A stretch of 64,000 bases of DNA, from NCBI RefSeq assembly GCF_003259955.1, contig NZ_QLMK01000002.1:225041-289040 (forward strand), given 5' to 3'. The notes under the pieces were generated by a model. That model searched no databases. It was given only the letters and a program-made list of their open reading frames with translations, and had not been told where the DNA came from. The DNA comes from Falsochrobactrum ovis (GTDB lineage Bacteria; Pseudomonadota; Alphaproteobacteria; Rhizobiales; Rhizobiaceae). Shown here one piece after another: positions 17,340 through 26,929 of this stretch (the stretch's first letter is position 1; the number at the start of each line of letters is the position of its first letter). The position numbers and the translations under genes are program-made.

Positions 17340-18166
17340 TGGCGCCATGCCTCCTGTCGCTGCAAGGTTGGCAGCGGATGTTGGTTGGCGCCAATCTTTG
17401 GCATACAGTCGAGCAATCCTTGCGTGTATGGGTGTTTGGCATTTGCCAGATCGCTAGCGGCTATTTCCTCGACGATCCGACCGGCATACATAACGATGAC
17501 GCGATCGCAAAATGACGAAACAAGACGAAGGTCATGGCTGATGAAAATCAGCCCCATGCCTCTTTCCTCAACAAGCTGATCAAGGATACTCAGAACTTCG
17601 AGCTGTACGGTGACATCAAGCGCTGAAGTGGGTTCGTCGGCGATCAACATTTCAGGTTCGGCGACCAGCATCATAGCGATCATAACGCGCTGGCCCATGC
17701 CGCCTGAGATTTCATGCGGATAGAGTTTCATAACGCGCTCTGCATCACGGATTTGCACGGCCTCCAATATCTTCACCGAACGCTGGTGAATTTCCTGACC
17801 GCTGTATTTTCCGTGAGCTCGCAGGGTTTCGGCGATCTGTTTGCCGATTGTCATCACCGGGTTAAGAGAATATTTGGGATCCTGCAACACCATGGCGATA
17901 CGTCCGCCGCGCATAGCACGACGTTCTTTTGGTGAAATGTTCAACAAATCAATACCGTCAAACTGCAATGTTTTTGCAGTAATTTGCGCATGTGGCGGGG
18001 TAAGTCCCATGATAGCGCGGCCGGTTTGGGACTTTCCAGACCCTGATTCGCCCACGATACCCAGTCGTTCACGGCCTAAAGTGAAGCTCACGCCCCGAAC
18101 AGCTTCAATCACGCCGGTGCGGGTGGGAAAAGTGACGCGAAGATCTTCTACCTTTAATAAGGTCAC
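17336..18166 (-). CDS. peptide/nickel-type ABC transporter ATP-binding protein (DppD/OppD-like)
   Basis: The 276-residue first ATPase carries Walker [11 protein letters not shown], signature [15 protein letters not shown] and Walker [15 protein letters not shown], followed by the switch His (FISHDLR). The start is a GTG overlapping the stop of the upstream permease gene as GTGA, so the two are translationally coupled. The C-terminal segment [12 protein letters not shown] is typical of OppD/DppD-type ATPases. It pairs with the next ATPase to drive the importer. Confidence 0.93.
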   Translation of the reverse strand: MTLLKVEDLRVTFPTRTGVIEAVRGVSFTLGRERLGIVGESGSGKSQTGRAIMGLTPPHAQITAKTLQFDGIDLLNISPKERRAMRGGRIAMVLQDPKYSLNPVMTIGKQIAETLRAHGKYSGQEIHQRSVKILEAVQIRDAERVMKLYPHEISGGMGQRVMIAMMLVAEPEMLIADEPTSALDVTVQLEVLSILDQLVEERGMGLIFISHDLRLVSSFCDRVIVMYAGRIVEEIAASDLANAKHPYTQGLLDCMPKIGANQHPLPTLQRQEAWRQ

Positions 18167-19095
18167 TGGTTGTTCCCCCTTGAATCAAGTGCATCACGCA
18201 GGCCATCACCTAGGAAGTTGAAGCCAAGGCTGACGATAAGAATTGCGATGCCCGGCATTGCGGCAACCCACCATTGGTCTAGGATAAAGCGCCGACCAGA
18301 TGCGATCATTGCACCCCATTCGGGTAAGGGCGGCTGTGCACCGAGGCCAAGAAAACCCAGCCCTGCCGCAGTAAGGATGATGCCGGCCATGTCGAGCGTA
18401 ACGCGCACGATCAGTGACGATGTGCAAAGTGGCATAATGTGGCGCAATACGATCCGAAAAGGTGACGCACCCATCAAACGAACGGCTGAAATATAGTCCG
18501 AATTGCGCAAAGTAAGCGTTTCCGCTCGGGCAATGCGTGCATAGGGTGGCCAAGATGTGATGGCGATAGCGATGATCGCATTTTCAATGCCCGGACCTAA
18601 TGCCGCGACAAAGGCCAATGCGAGAATTAATTTGGGAAAGGCAAGGAAAATATCCGTAAGACGCATCAAAACTGCGTCTAACCAACCACCCGCGTAACCA
18701 GCAACCGTTCCGACCAACAGGCCTATTGGCGCAGCAATAATGGCGACGAGCAAAACCACATAGAGTGTGAGCCGAGAGCCATAAATCAACCGCGAGAGAA
18801 TATCGCGGCCCTGATCATCGGTTCCGAGTATATGGCCGGGGGTTCCGGGTGGTAACAGTCGCGCATCGGCAAGATTACCCGAATAAGGGGAGTGAGGAGC
18901 TAGATAAGGCGCAAACGCCGCTACCAACAATAGAGCGATGATGATGAAAAGCCCAATCACGGCCAACCGATTGGCGGTGAAACGACGCCATATCATATAG
19001 GACCGGCCCAGGCGGGCTTGTAGACGTGATTGAGGGCGCTCGGAAAGAAGCCAGTCTCGCCAAGAGACATTTGATGAGTTCGTTAATTGGCTCAT
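18163..19095 (-). CDS. peptide/nickel-type ABC transporter permease (DppC-like)
   Basis: The 310-residue permease has an N-terminal transmembrane helix followed by a periplasmic stretch with HSPYSGNLADARLLPPGT and LGTDDQGRDILSRLIYGSR, the characteristic DppC/OppC motif. Five more helices and the ATPase-coupling EAA-like loop (AETLTLRNSDYISAVRLMGAS) follow. It overlaps the upstream permease stop by 4 bp (ATGA) and the downstream ATPase start by 4 bp, so the operon is tightly coupled. Confidence 0.93.
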   Translation of the reverse strand: MSQLTNSSNVSWRDWLLSERPQSRLQARLGRSYMIWRRFTANRLAVIGLFIIIALLLVAAFAPYLAPHSPYSGNLADARLLPPGTPGHILGTDDQGRDILSRLIYGSRLTLYVVLLVAIIAAPIGLLVGTVAGYAGGWLDAVLMRLTDIFLAFPKLILALAFVAALGPGIENAIIAIAITSWPPYARIARAETLTLRNSDYISAVRLMGASPFRIVLRHIMPLCTSSLIVRVTLDMAGIILTAAGLGFLGLGAQPPLPEWGAMIASGRRFILDQWWVAAMPGIAILIVSLGFNFLGDGLRDALDSRGNNQ

Positions 19096-20159
19096 TTTGC
19101 ACGCGTCCTTGGATCGAGAAACCGATACAAAAGATCGGACAAAAGATTAAGTGCAATAAAGACTGAACCGATAATGATCGTTCCGCCTAGAACCGCGTTC
19201 ATATCGGCGTTTTGTAGCGAATTGGTGATATAAAGGCCAAGGCCGGGCCAGGAAAAAATCGTCTCGGTAAGCACAGAGCCTTCAAGCAGGCCAGCATAGG
19301 ACAGCACGATAACAGTGATTAATGGGACAGCGGCATTGCGAAGCGCATGTCCCCAGACGATGCGATTTTCTGAAAGGCCTTTGGCGCGGGCAGCTATGAT
19401 ATATTCTTGCTCTAATTCATTGAGCATGAATGAGCGTGTCATACGACTAATATAGGCAAGCGAGAAATAGCCCAATAACGCCGCCGGAAGAACCAGGTGA
19501 GAGACAATATTGCGTAATGCTGGCCAATCGCCCTGGATTAAGGCATCGATCAGATAAAAACCGGTAATGGGTGTGAACGTATATTCGAACATAATGTCGA
19601 TCCGACCTGGCCCAGATGTCCAACCCAGACGGGCATAGAAAATCAAAAGTGCAAGCAAGCCTAACCAGAAAATCGGAACCGAATAGCCGATGAGACCTAT
19701 AATACGCACGATCTGGTCAATTAGACTGCCCCGCTTGACGGCAGCAAGTACACCTAATGGAATGCCAAACAATGCACCGATTAAAGTGCCGACAGTTGCC
19801 AGTTCCATCGTGGCAGGAAAAACGCGGCGAATATCGGTCATGACGGGATTAGTGGTCAGAACAGAAGTTCCGAAATCGCCCTGCAACACGCCTTTAACGT
19901 AAATGAAAAATTGCTGATAATAGGGCAGGTTAAGCCCCATTTCTTCGCGCACACGTTCAACCACGTGAGTTGGCGCACGGTCACCCACAATGGCTAGAAC
20001 AGGATCGATGGGAACAACTCGCCCTATGAAAAAAGTAATAGCCAAAAGGCCGAGATAAGTGGTCGCTACAATGACCAAAAAACTGGCGATTGCGGCGATG
20101 AGAGTGGAGGAGCGCCTAGGGGCGCTCCTTTGTTTTGGTACGTTTTCGATGGTACTCAA
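19092..20159 (-). CDS. peptide/nickel-type ABC transporter permease (DppB-like)
   Basis: The 355-residue permease shows the DppB pattern with one N-terminal helix, a periplasmic region (LNLPYYQQFFIYVKGVLQGDFG-type), and further helices with the loop ELEQEYIIAARAKGLSENRIVWGHALRNA. The start is taken as TTG because no better codon lies before the first helix; its ribosome site is weak. Just inside the gene the mRNA can form a perfect hairpin (20108-20127), which may separate expression of the binding protein from the permeases. Confidence 0.92.
   Translation of the reverse strand: MSTIENVPKQRSAPRRSSTLIAAIASFLVIVATTYLGLLAITFFIGRVVPIDPVLAIVGDRAPTHVVERVREEMGLNLPYYQQFFIYVKGVLQGDFGTSVLTTNPVMTDIRRVFPATMELATVGTLIGALFGIPLGVLAAVKRGSLIDQIVRIIGLIGYSVPIFWLGLLALLIFYARLGWTSGPGRIDIMFEYTFTPITGFYLIDALIQGDWPALRNIVSHLVLPAALLGYFSLAYISRMTRSFMLNELEQEYIIAARAKGLSENRIVWGHALRNAAVPLITVIVLSYAGLLEGSVLTETIFSWPGLGLYITNSLQNADMNAVLGGTIIIGSVFIALNLLSDLLYRFLDPRTRAK
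20108..20127 (-). repeat. inverted repeat / mRNA hairpin after the binding-protein gene
   Basis: GGAGCGCC and GGCGCTCC form an 8-bp perfect stem with a 4-base loop. It lies about 50 bases after the stop of the binding-protein gene and within the first codons of the DppB-like gene. No T-run follows, so it is not a terminator. Hairpins at this place in transporter operons usually protect the binding-protein mRNA from 3' decay. Confidence 0.5.
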
Positions 20160-20177
20160 TGTTACATCGCTCTTCTA

Positions 20178-21809
20178 TCAATCCTTGCTGACAGGGGCGA
20201 GGAAGTTTGAATCGAAAGTCGGTCCGAGCTTGAAATTTTTCACATTGCCACCAAGTCCAGCCACCTCTGTCTGCTGGAAGATCATGACAAATGGGCTATC
20301 TTCAAGTGCTTCCTGTTGCAGCTTTCGATAGATATCCGCGCGCTTTTCGTTGTCGCGCTCCAACAGTCCCGACTGTGCTTGTTTCGTCAGCTCTGGGATA
20401 TCCCAGGAATTGCGCCAGGCAAGCGTTTTCACCGAAGCGTCATCGCTGTTATCAGGATTGCTGGTGAATGCTTCTGCATTAGAGTGAGGATCCCAATAAT
20501 CCATACCCCATTGACCAATATAAAGGTCGTGATTGCGGGCACGATATTTGGTGAGGGTTTGCTTGCCATCGCCGGGGATAATCTCGATTTTCACGCCAGC
20601 TTGGGCAGCGGCTTGCTGAAATGATTCAGCGATACCGGTGACAGGCTCCGTATTACGCACGTCAAAAGTGATGGAAAGGCCATCTTTCAAGCCAGCTTTT
20701 TCAAGCAGCTCTTTGGCTTTAGCGATATCAAATTTATATGGGTTCGAATCGAGTGCACCGAGGACCCCTTTTGGTTGATAAGTTTGGCGAATATCTCCAA
20801 TGCCTTTGATCAGGGTTGCACCAATTGCATCATAATCAACCAGATATTTGAATGCTTCGCGCACTTCAGCTTTGGAAAGTTCAGGATGTTTCTGATTGAG
20901 GCTAATGTAATAAACAGTTCCCTTTGGCGCACTGGTGGTCTGTAAATCGGTATTACTCTGAATTGCTTCGTAATCGCCGGGTTCCAGATTGCGAGCCACG
21001 TCGATGTCGCCAGATTCAAGCATCAGACGTTGCGTCGCACTTTCTTTTACGTGGCGATAAAACACGCGGGCCAGCTTGGCTTTTTCGCCGTAATAATTAT
21101 CGTTTCGCTCTAAAACGACAACCTCATTGGCGCGCCAGTCGCGGATCTTGAATGGACCCGATCCCGCATATCCGGTTTTCAGCCACGCATTGCCGTAATC
21201 GGTATCATATTTGTAATCGTCAGATGGAGTGACCTTTTCCGCGTGTTGCTCGAGCACTTGCTTATCAACAACGGCGCCAACGGTGGCGGTCAGACAATTA
21301 AGCACGAAGCTTGGCGCATAAGCTTTATCCACGGTAAATTGGAACGTCAGATCGTCGATAGCTTTGGCTTTTTCGGTGACATTATCACCCGTAATGCCGA
21401 ACTGGGTTAGGATAAATGCGGGGCTTTTATCCAGACGCACAGCGCGTTCAAATGAATAGGCAACATCTGTAGCGGTGATCGGGTTGCCCGACGCAAAAAG
21501 CGCGCCTTCACGCAGCTTAAAAGTAAAGGTGAGGCCGTCATCAGAAACTGTCCAGCTTTCTGCTATTCCGGGCATCACGGTTGAGGTGTCGTTTGGGTCC
21601 AGCCGCACCAGCATATCATAGGAATTGCCGAGAACTTCTGCCGGGCTGAACTCAAATGATTCTGCCGGATCAAGAGTGATGATATCATCGATCGCCAAAG
21701 CTTGGACCAAAGTGTCTGCTGGCGTCGCTGCCCAGGCCGGGCTCATGGCAAAGAGCGCCGAAACTGCAACTCCCGCCGCGAGAATGCGAAAACGTCCGAA
21801 ATGCATCAT
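20178..21809 (-). CDS. ABC transporter substrate-binding protein, family 5 (peptide type)
   Basis: The 543-residue periplasmic protein has a signal peptide ending in SPAWAA and the family 5 layout: PADTLVQALAIDDIITLDPAESFE near the start, LREGALFASGNPITATDVAYSFER, and the C-terminal FVMIFQQTEVAGL. Family members bind peptides, nickel, opines or glutathione. An M19 dipeptidase is the first gene of the operon, which points to a dipeptide-like or D-amino-acid-containing substrate. The gene is followed by the permease and ATPase genes in the same transcript. Confidence 0.92.
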   Translation of the reverse strand: MMHFGRFRILAAGVAVSALFAMSPAWAATPADTLVQALAIDDIITLDPAESFEFSPAEVLGNSYDMLVRLDPNDTSTVMPGIAESWTVSDDGLTFTFKLREGALFASGNPITATDVAYSFERAVRLDKSPAFILTQFGITGDNVTEKAKAIDDLTFQFTVDKAYAPSFVLNCLTATVGAVVDKQVLEQHAEKVTPSDDYKYDTDYGNAWLKTGYAGSGPFKIRDWRANEVVVLERNDNYYGEKAKLARVFYRHVKESATQRLMLESGDIDVARNLEPGDYEAIQSNTDLQTTSAPKGTVYYISLNQKHPELSKAEVREAFKYLVDYDAIGATLIKGIGDIRQTYQPKGVLGALDSNPYKFDIAKAKELLEKAGLKDGLSITFDVRNTEPVTGIAESFQQAAAQAGVKIEIIPGDGKQTLTKYRARNHDLYIGQWGMDYWDPHSNAEAFTSNPDNSDDASVKTLAWRNSWDIPELTKQAQSGLLERDNEKRADIYRKLQQEALEDSPFVMIFQQTEVAGLGGNVKNFKLGPTFDSNFLAPVSKD

Positions 21810-21854
21810 TTTTAGTCCCCTTTCAAAATTTTTCTTTGTTATTAAATTGCAGTA

Positions 21855-22913
21855 TCAGGCTGGTTCGTGCCAAGCTTGTTTTAAAACACGTAACCAGTTT
21901 TCTCTGCAGAGTTTTGATAAATCATCGTCTCCGTATCCGGCTTTTTGTAAGGCCTTCACGAGATTTTGGGTACCAGCGGCGTCACCTATCTCGGCTGGGA
22001 TAGACGCACCATCATAATCCGATCCAAGTGCGACGCATTCAATGCCCATCCGCTCCACCATATAATCAATATGACGAACCATATCGGAAAGCGGCGTGGC
22101 GGTGTTTTCCTGCCCGTCAGCGCGCAGCATGGTGGTTGCATAATTAAGCCCTGCAACCCCTTTTCGTTCTCGAATGGCGTCTAGCTGACGGTCGGTCAAA
22201 TTGCGAGCCACAGGAGTAAGAGCGTGAGCATTTGAATGGCTTGAGATCAAAGGCTGATCGCTGATTTCGGCAACATCCCAAAAACCTTTTTCCGTAATAT
22301 GAGCAAGGTCTATGAGTATGCCTTTGCGATTACATTCGCGCACAAGACGCTTTCCCGCATCCGTGAGGCCTGGACCCGAATCTGGCGACTTTGGATAGGC
22401 AAACGGCACACCATGGCCAAAAATATTGTGACGGCTCCAAACCGGACCGAGCGAACGCAAGCCAGCCGCGTAAAACACTTCGAGCGCTGCGAGATCGGCA
22501 TCAATGGCTTCGCATCCCTCCATATGCAGCACGGCGGCGAAGATATTGTTGGCAATTGCCTCATCAAGATCGCGCCCGGTGCGACAAAGCTTCCAGGCGC
22601 CTGCCTCTTCGAGCTGTAATGCAAGAGCGGTGATTTCCAAGGCCACGTCGAGAGAGGGCGCGCGCTGTAAAGGGTCGGCTAAGGGTGTTTCATAATGGCC
22701 GTTTAGGTCGGGGCCTGCCAATTCGATCTGATGAGTCGAAGGAACAAAAATTGCACAAATACCGCCGATCACGCCGCCTTTTTTGGACCGCTTCAGGTCT
22801 AGATGACCTTGCGTCGTTCCATCAATGAATTCCTTGATTGGATCTTTACCGCTACGACGATTTTCCCACAGGCGAAGCAGGACATCATTGTGCCCATCAA
22901 ATACTTGTTGCAT
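21855..22913 (-). CDS. membrane (renal) dipeptidase, peptidase family M19
   Basis: The protein of about 352 residues has the zinc-site motifs of M19: FDGHNDVLLR (His and Asp), LHMEGCEAI (bridging Glu), SSHSNAHAL (His) and CVALGSDYDG (Asp). M19 enzymes cleave dipeptides, including those with a C-terminal D-residue, and some related compounds. There is no signal peptide, so it acts in the cytoplasm on imported dipeptides. The ATG at 22913 has GGGA 8 bases upstream and is preferred over a TTG at 22925. It is the first gene of the six-gene peptide operon. Confidence 0.92.
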   Translation of the reverse strand: MQQVFDGHNDVLLRLWENRRSGKDPIKEFIDGTTQGHLDLKRSKKGGVIGGICAIFVPSTHQIELAGPDLNGHYETPLADPLQRAPSLDVALEITALALQLEEAGAWKLCRTGRDLDEAIANNIFAAVLHMEGCEAIDADLAALEVFYAAGLRSLGPVWSRHNIFGHGVPFAYPKSPDSGPGLTDAGKRLVRECNRKGILIDLAHITEKGFWDVAEISDQPLISSHSNAHALTPVARNLTDRQLDAIRERKGVAGLNYATTMLRADGQENTATPLSDMVRHIDYMVERMGIECVALGSDYDGASIPAEIGDAAGTQNLVKALQKAGYGDDDLSKLCRENWLRVLKQAWHEPA

Positions 22914-23046
22914 GCATTGTCCCAACTTTATAGCCGATACGCGGGAGTAAACCCCTGTTCGTTGGGTGCCATTAAGAGGGGGGGATTGAGCCGTGTCAAG
23001 CGGGTGGGGGAAGAGTTTATCTCTGCATAATTGATATTAATATACA

Positions 23047-23080
23047 TAAAGAAAAGGCCGCATTATTGGTGCGGCCTTAA
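23047..23080 (-). terminator. intrinsic terminator of the outer-membrane protein gene
   Basis: AAGGCCGC pairs with GCGGCCTT across a loop of about 9 bases, and on the minus strand the stem is followed by TTTTCTTT. It lies 36 bases downstream of the stop of the beta-barrel gene. Confidence 0.8.
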
Positions 23081-23115
23081 TGTAGAGCTTTACATCGCTA
23101 GCTAAAATAAAGCAG

Positions 23116-23754
23116 TTAAAAGCGATAATTTACCCCAGCTTTGAGGGAGTGGTTCTTCAGGTCATTTCTTTGACGGATACCATCTACCCGGGATTTTACG
23201 TCGTTAAAGCGCTGAAAGTTATATTCTGCTTTTACTGAAATCGGCCCGGAAAGTGCGTGTTCAACGCCAGCGCCGATCAATGCGCCGCCGTCCCAACCTG
23301 ATCCCGAGGTTGTGTTACCCTTTGGTTTGAAACGAGTAACCCCATAGCCGGCTGTTCCGTAAACCATCGTCTTATCAAAAGCGTAACCGACCTTAGCCTT
23401 CAGATTTCCATTCCAAGACTGTTGGAGACGGCCGCCGTTGCCGATCCGATGTTCTGCCTCGGCAAAGTTACCTTCCAGTTCACCGCCGAACACAACATTA
23501 CCGCTTTGCATGTTTTTGCCGACCACAGCACCTAGCAACACATCAGTGCGGCTGGAGAAAGGGCTTGGAAAACTGGCAGAGGACGCGCCAATCTGCGCAC
23601 CAACGTAATTGCCAGACCAATCGTGCGGGCCAGATGCAATTGGATCACTATAACCATAATCTGAGCTGCCGTAGATATCAGCTGCAGAAGACTGGCCGAC
23701 ATATGCGAATAATGCGGCTCCGAGCGCCGCAGCAAATGGGATACGCTTGAACAT
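23116..23754 (-). CDS. outer-membrane beta-barrel protein (Omp25/Omp31-like)
   Basis: The 212-residue protein has a signal peptide (cleavage after GQSSA|AD) and the WSGNYVGAQIG motif that opens the first strand of the small Omp25/Omp31 family of Brucella and relatives. Alternating hydrophobic strands follow (VVGKNMQSGNVVFGGELEGN, GNLKAKVGYAF, VKAEYNFQRF), and the chain ends in YRF, the C-terminal aromatic signal for barrel assembly. It forms an eight-strand barrel that packs and stabilises the outer membrane. A strong terminator follows, fitting an abundant monocistronic product. Confidence 0.88.
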   Translation of the reverse strand: MFKRIPFAAALGAALFAYVGQSSAADIYGSSDYGYSDPIASGPHDWSGNYVGAQIGASSASFPSPFSSRTDVLLGAVVGKNMQSGNVVFGGELEGNFAEAEHRIGNGGRLQQSWNGNLKAKVGYAFDKTMVYGTAGYGVTRFKPKGNTTSGSGWDGGALIGAGVEHALSGPISVKAEYNFQRFNDVKSRVDGIRQRNDLKNHSLKAGVNYRF

Positions 23755-24015
23755 TGTTACTCCGAAACCTGCTCAATTGGACAGGGTACTACGCATGAAA
23801 CTCGAATAGCGGGTGCCATTTTTATCGTCTTTTGTTGCCCGCAATTGTGTTCAAATTTATCAAAAACGGCATAAAAAGAGTGTTTAGCGCGACCAATTGC
23901 AGTCTATGCTTAACAAGTGGTTATGAAGTCGGGGCAGAAACAGAGGCAGGATGAGGCAGGATCGGGGCAGAGCTAGGAAACCAGTAAGACGGGGCCACGA
24001 CTGCGATTGCTGGAA

Positions 24016-24765
24016 TCAAATCAGCTTTAGGCCTCGCATGCTGATATGGCCGTGCTTGCCGACGATAATATGGTCGTGAACGGCGATGTTGAGAGGTTTG
24101 GCTGCTTCAAGAAGCACTTTGGTCATTTCAATATCAGCCCGTGACGGGGTGGGGTCGCCAGACGGATGATTGTGCACGAGAATCAGCGCAGAGGCAGAGA
24201 GTTCCAGCGCACGTCTCATCACCTCACGCGGATAAACAGGGGTGTGATCGACGGTGCCTTGCTGTTGCACCTCATCGGCGATTAAACGATTCTTCTTATC
24301 AAGAAACAGAATGCGAAACTGTTCCCGTTCCTCAAACGCCATGGCGGCCGTGCAATATTCCACCACTTTGCTCCATGAGCCAAGCACTTCGCGTTCCATG
24401 ACTGCACTACGCGCCGAGCGCTTTGCGACAGCTTCAATGATTTTGAGATCAAATGCGATTGACGGACCCACGCCGGGTATTTCTGCAAGCAAATTTTCAG
24501 GAGCGCCCAACACTTCCGCGAGAGAGCCAAAACGGTTCAGCAGTGCTTTGGCGCGCGGTTTCGTATCAGCGCGTGGAACAACGCGGAACAAGAGGAGTTC
24601 GAGCAATTCGTAGTCGGCAAGAGTGTCGGGAGCCGCTTTAAAACGTTGGCGCAATCTCTGACGATGGCCTAAATGGTGGGGCTTTTCGATGGGGGCAGCC
24701 ATCTGGACCCCATCACTGAAGCCGGGAATCTCAAAACCTCCCGGCTTTTTCTTGTCACTGGCCAT
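24016..24765 (-). CDS. radC: RadC family JAMM/MPN+ domain protein
   Basis: The 249-residue protein has a helix-hairpin-helix region ([17 protein letters not shown], about residues 90-110). A C-terminal RadC/JAMM metalloprotease-like domain follows, with the zinc motif [15 protein letters not shown]. Despite the name, a direct repair role is unproven. It is the last gene of the sfsA-map-radC order on the minus strand, 62 bp after map, an arrangement common in Hyphomicrobiales. Confidence 0.93.
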   Translation of the reverse strand: MASDKKKPGGFEIPGFSDGVQMAAPIEKPHHLGHRQRLRQRFKAAPDTLADYELLELLLFRVVPRADTKPRAKALLNRFGSLAEVLGAPENLLAEIPGVGPSIAFDLKIIEAVAKRSARSAVMEREVLGSWSKVVEYCTAAMAFEEREQFRILFLDKKNRLIADEVQQQGTVDHTPVYPREVMRRALELSASALILVHNHPSGDPTPSRADIEMTKVLLEAAKPLNIAVHDHIIVGKHGHISMRGLKLI

Positions 24766-24827
24766 TCTGTTTCACCCCCGTTTCCACAGACAGACAACAA
24801 TAATAATATACGCTTATCAGTATGCGC

Positions 24828-25655
24828 TTATCGCATAGACGGCGGTCCAAATATATTATTTGGGGAGAGTGTGAAGATTTCACAACCGTTGCTGGTAACG
24901 CCAACCGTATGTTCATATTGGGCAGTCAAAGACCGATCGCGCGTAACAGCGGTCCAGCCATCCGAGAGAACTTTGACGCCGGGCTTGCCTAAATTGATCA
25001 TTGGCTCGATTGTGAAGATCATACCTTCCTTCATCTCCACACCATCATTGGGTGTACCATAATGGAGAATGTTGGGGGTATCGTGAAAAAGCTGGCCCAC
25101 GCCGTGGCCGCAGAAATCCCGGACCACTGAACATCGCTCACTTTCAGCGTAAGTCTGTATAGCTGCGCCGATTGCGCCGGTTTTAGCACCGGGTTTTACG
25201 GCTTTAATGCCCCGCATAAGGCTTTCATAAGTTACTTCGAGCAGCCGCTCGGCAGCGCGTTTGATTTCGCCGACCGCATACATGCGGCTGGAATCTCCAT
25301 GCCAGCCATCAAGCAGATAGGTTACATCAATATTGACGATATCCCCCTCGCGCAGCGCTTTATTATCGGGAATACCGTGGCAAACGACGTGGTTGATCGA
25401 TGTACAAGTGGATTTTGTGTAACCGCGATAGTTCAGCGTCGCAGGAAATGCGCCGTGATCCATACCGAATTCAAACACAAACCGATCAATTTCGTTTGTC
25501 GTAACGCCGGGCTTAACAATTTCGTTGAGTGCATCCAAACAACGGGAGGTAAGATTGCAAACCTTCCGCATTGCTTCAAACGCTTCAGGCCCATAGAGCC
25601 TGATTTGCCCCGTATATTTCAGCGGTGCGTTTGCTGCTTCGATATAAGTCACCAT
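24828..25655 (-). CDS. map: methionine aminopeptidase type I
   Basis: MetAP removes the N-terminal methionine from nascent proteins. The 275-residue protein has no zinc-finger extension. It shows all five metal ligands in their usual contexts: DVTYLLDGWHGDSSR (two Asp), GHGVGQLFHDTP (His), FTIEPMI (Glu) and AQYEHTVGVT (Glu). The substrate-pocket His is in VVCHGIPD. It lies 16 bp downstream of sfsA and is probably co-transcribed with sfsA and radC. Confidence 0.96.
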   Translation of the reverse strand: MVTYIEAANAPLKYTGQIRLYGPEAFEAMRKVCNLTSRCLDALNEIVKPGVTTNEIDRFVFEFGMDHGAFPATLNYRGYTKSTCTSINHVVCHGIPDNKALREGDIVNIDVTYLLDGWHGDSSRMYAVGEIKRAAERLLEVTYESLMRGIKAVKPGAKTGAIGAAIQTYAESERCSVVRDFCGHGVGQLFHDTPNILHYGTPNDGVEMKEGMIFTIEPMINLGKPGVKVLSDGWTAVTRDRSLTAQYEHTVGVTSNGCEIFTLSPNNIFGPPSMR

Positions 25656-25671
25656 CTTCCGACCTGTCTTT

Positions 25672-26370
25672 CTATTCTATTGGCACCAAGGCGGCTGCAT
25701 GAATGCCTGTAACCGTTATTTGGCATCGAACAGCCCACGCCTCAACCCCGAAGGAACGCGCCCGTTCAAAACTGAGTGCAAATACTGGATCAAGATCGGC
25801 GCAGATGCTGAACCTATCGCAGTCATTCCGCTGGATAATAAACAACATAACAGCCTGATGGCCAGTTGAGACCACGTTGATTAACTCTTCTAAATGCTTA
25901 GTCCCGCGCAGAGTGGCTGTATCGGGGAATTCAGCCAATCCTTTTTCGCGCATGAAATGCACATTTTTGACCTCGACATAGGCGGGGGGCGCATCGCCTT
26001 CATCCAATAAAATATCTATACGCGAATTTTGGCCATATTTTTGTTCCCGCTTGAGATTGCGGTACCCTGATAATTCAGGAATCAGACCGGAAAGGATGGC
26101 TTCTTCGGCAATCCGGTTGGGTAACCCCGTATTGATACCAACTAAAGTGTCGTCGGCTTCGACAATTTGCAGTGTGTGTGCATATTTTCGATGAGGTGCG
26201 TCGGATACGCTCAGCCAGACCCGCGAACCAGGCTCCGTCAATCCTCTCATCGAGCCTGTGTTGGGAACAGATGCGGTCAAAAATGTGCCGTCATCCAGCG
26301 TGACGTCCGCAAGGAATCTCTTATAACGCCGTTCTAAACGGCCGCTTATCAGGGGAGTTGGAAAAAGCAT
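25672..26370 (-). CDS. sfsA: sugar fermentation stimulation protein SfsA
   Basis: The 232-residue protein matches the SfsA family throughout. It opens with the OB-like segment [16 protein letters not shown] and [10 protein letters not shown], followed by the nuclease-like core with [23 protein letters not shown] and [14 protein letters not shown]. SfsA is a DNA-binding protein of poorly known role. It is the first gene of the sfsA-map-radC group. Confidence 0.94.
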   Translation of the reverse strand: MLFPTPLISGRLERRYKRFLADVTLDDGTFLTASVPNTGSMRGLTEPGSRVWLSVSDAPHRKYAHTLQIVEADDTLVGINTGLPNRIAEEAILSGLIPELSGYRNLKREQKYGQNSRIDILLDEGDAPPAYVEVKNVHFMREKGLAEFPDTATLRGTKHLEELINVVSTGHQAVMLFIIQRNDCDRFSICADLDPVFALSFERARSFGVEAWAVRCQITVTGIHAAALVPIE

Positions 26371-26422
26371 TTAATCAGCTGGATAGCGTATAGTAGCGCT
26401 TATAAAAGCTGGGCGTGAAACT

Positions 26423-26578
26423 ATGCGCACAATATTTGCGAAGTTGTTGGAAATAACGACCAGCGTGAGTGGTCGAACCGACCACAGTAATTTCAGACAT
26501 AACAAATCCCAATTGCATTCGTGTGCTGTTTACACGGCTCTGGGGACCCTGTCGTCATTATCAGCAGATATAGGCTAA
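26423..26578 (+). CDS. possible small protein of 51 residues
   Basis: An ATG-started frame of 51 codons lies between sfsA and the first tRNA-Glu gene. Its composition is protein-like: an N-terminal amphipathic stretch (TIFAKLLEITTSVSGR), a middle NFRHNKSQLHSC, and an end TALGTLSSLSADIG. The ribosome binding site is weak. I do not recognise a family. The position, just before a tRNA gene on the opposite strand, is normal for small conserved rhizobial proteins, but the frame may be chance. Confidence 0.35.
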   Translation: MRTIFAKLLEITTSVSGRTDHSNFRHNKSQLHSCAVYTALGTLSSLSADIG

Positions 26579-26591
26579 AAATTCTGCAAAT

Positions 26592-26666
26592 TGGTACGCC
26601 CAAGGGGAATCGAACCCCTGTTTCCGCCGTGAAAGGGCGGCGTCCTAACCGCTAGACGATGGGCGC
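26592..26666 (-). tRNA. tRNA-Glu (anticodon TTC)
   Basis: The cloverleaf is clear: acceptor GCGCCCA/TGGGCGT with a G:U closing pair, a T-loop GTTCGATTC, an anticodon arm CCGCC-CTTTCAC-GGCGG, and an encoded CCA end. It is the first of two copies and has its own promoter. Confidence 0.97.
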
Positions 26667-26685
26667 CCATTGCTGGTGCGAGTGG

Positions 26686-26714
26686 CTTATAGGCAGGAAA
26701 TTTTTCTTGCGCAA
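26686..26714 (-). promoter_or_regulatory. promoter of the first tRNA-Glu gene
   Basis: On the minus strand there is a -35 TTGCGC (26709-26714) and a -10 TATAAG (26686-26691) with a 17-bp spacer, placed 20 bases from the tRNA 5' end. The same arrangement precedes the second copy. Confidence 0.6.
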
Positions 26715-26834
26715 GTGCTTTTTGCAATGTTTCTAACAATAAAAACAAGATGAAGCTCAAATGTCAGCAAGCAAGCTGATTAAATCAACTCTGCGGGTTC
26801 ATGGATTGTGTGGGAAAAAGAAAAACCAGCAAGA

Positions 26835-26909
26835 TGGTACGCCCAAGGGGAATCGAACCCCTGTTTCCGCCGTGAAAGGGCGGCGTCCTAACCGCTAGAC
26901 GATGGGCGC
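26835..26909 (-). tRNA. tRNA-Glu (anticodon TTC), second copy
   Basis: The 75-base gene is identical in sequence to the first tRNA-Glu, including CCA. The 5' flank is also a near copy: TTGCTGGTG and the TATAAG box are shared. Confidence 0.97.
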
Positions 26910-26929
26910 CCGTTGCTGGTGTGATTGGG

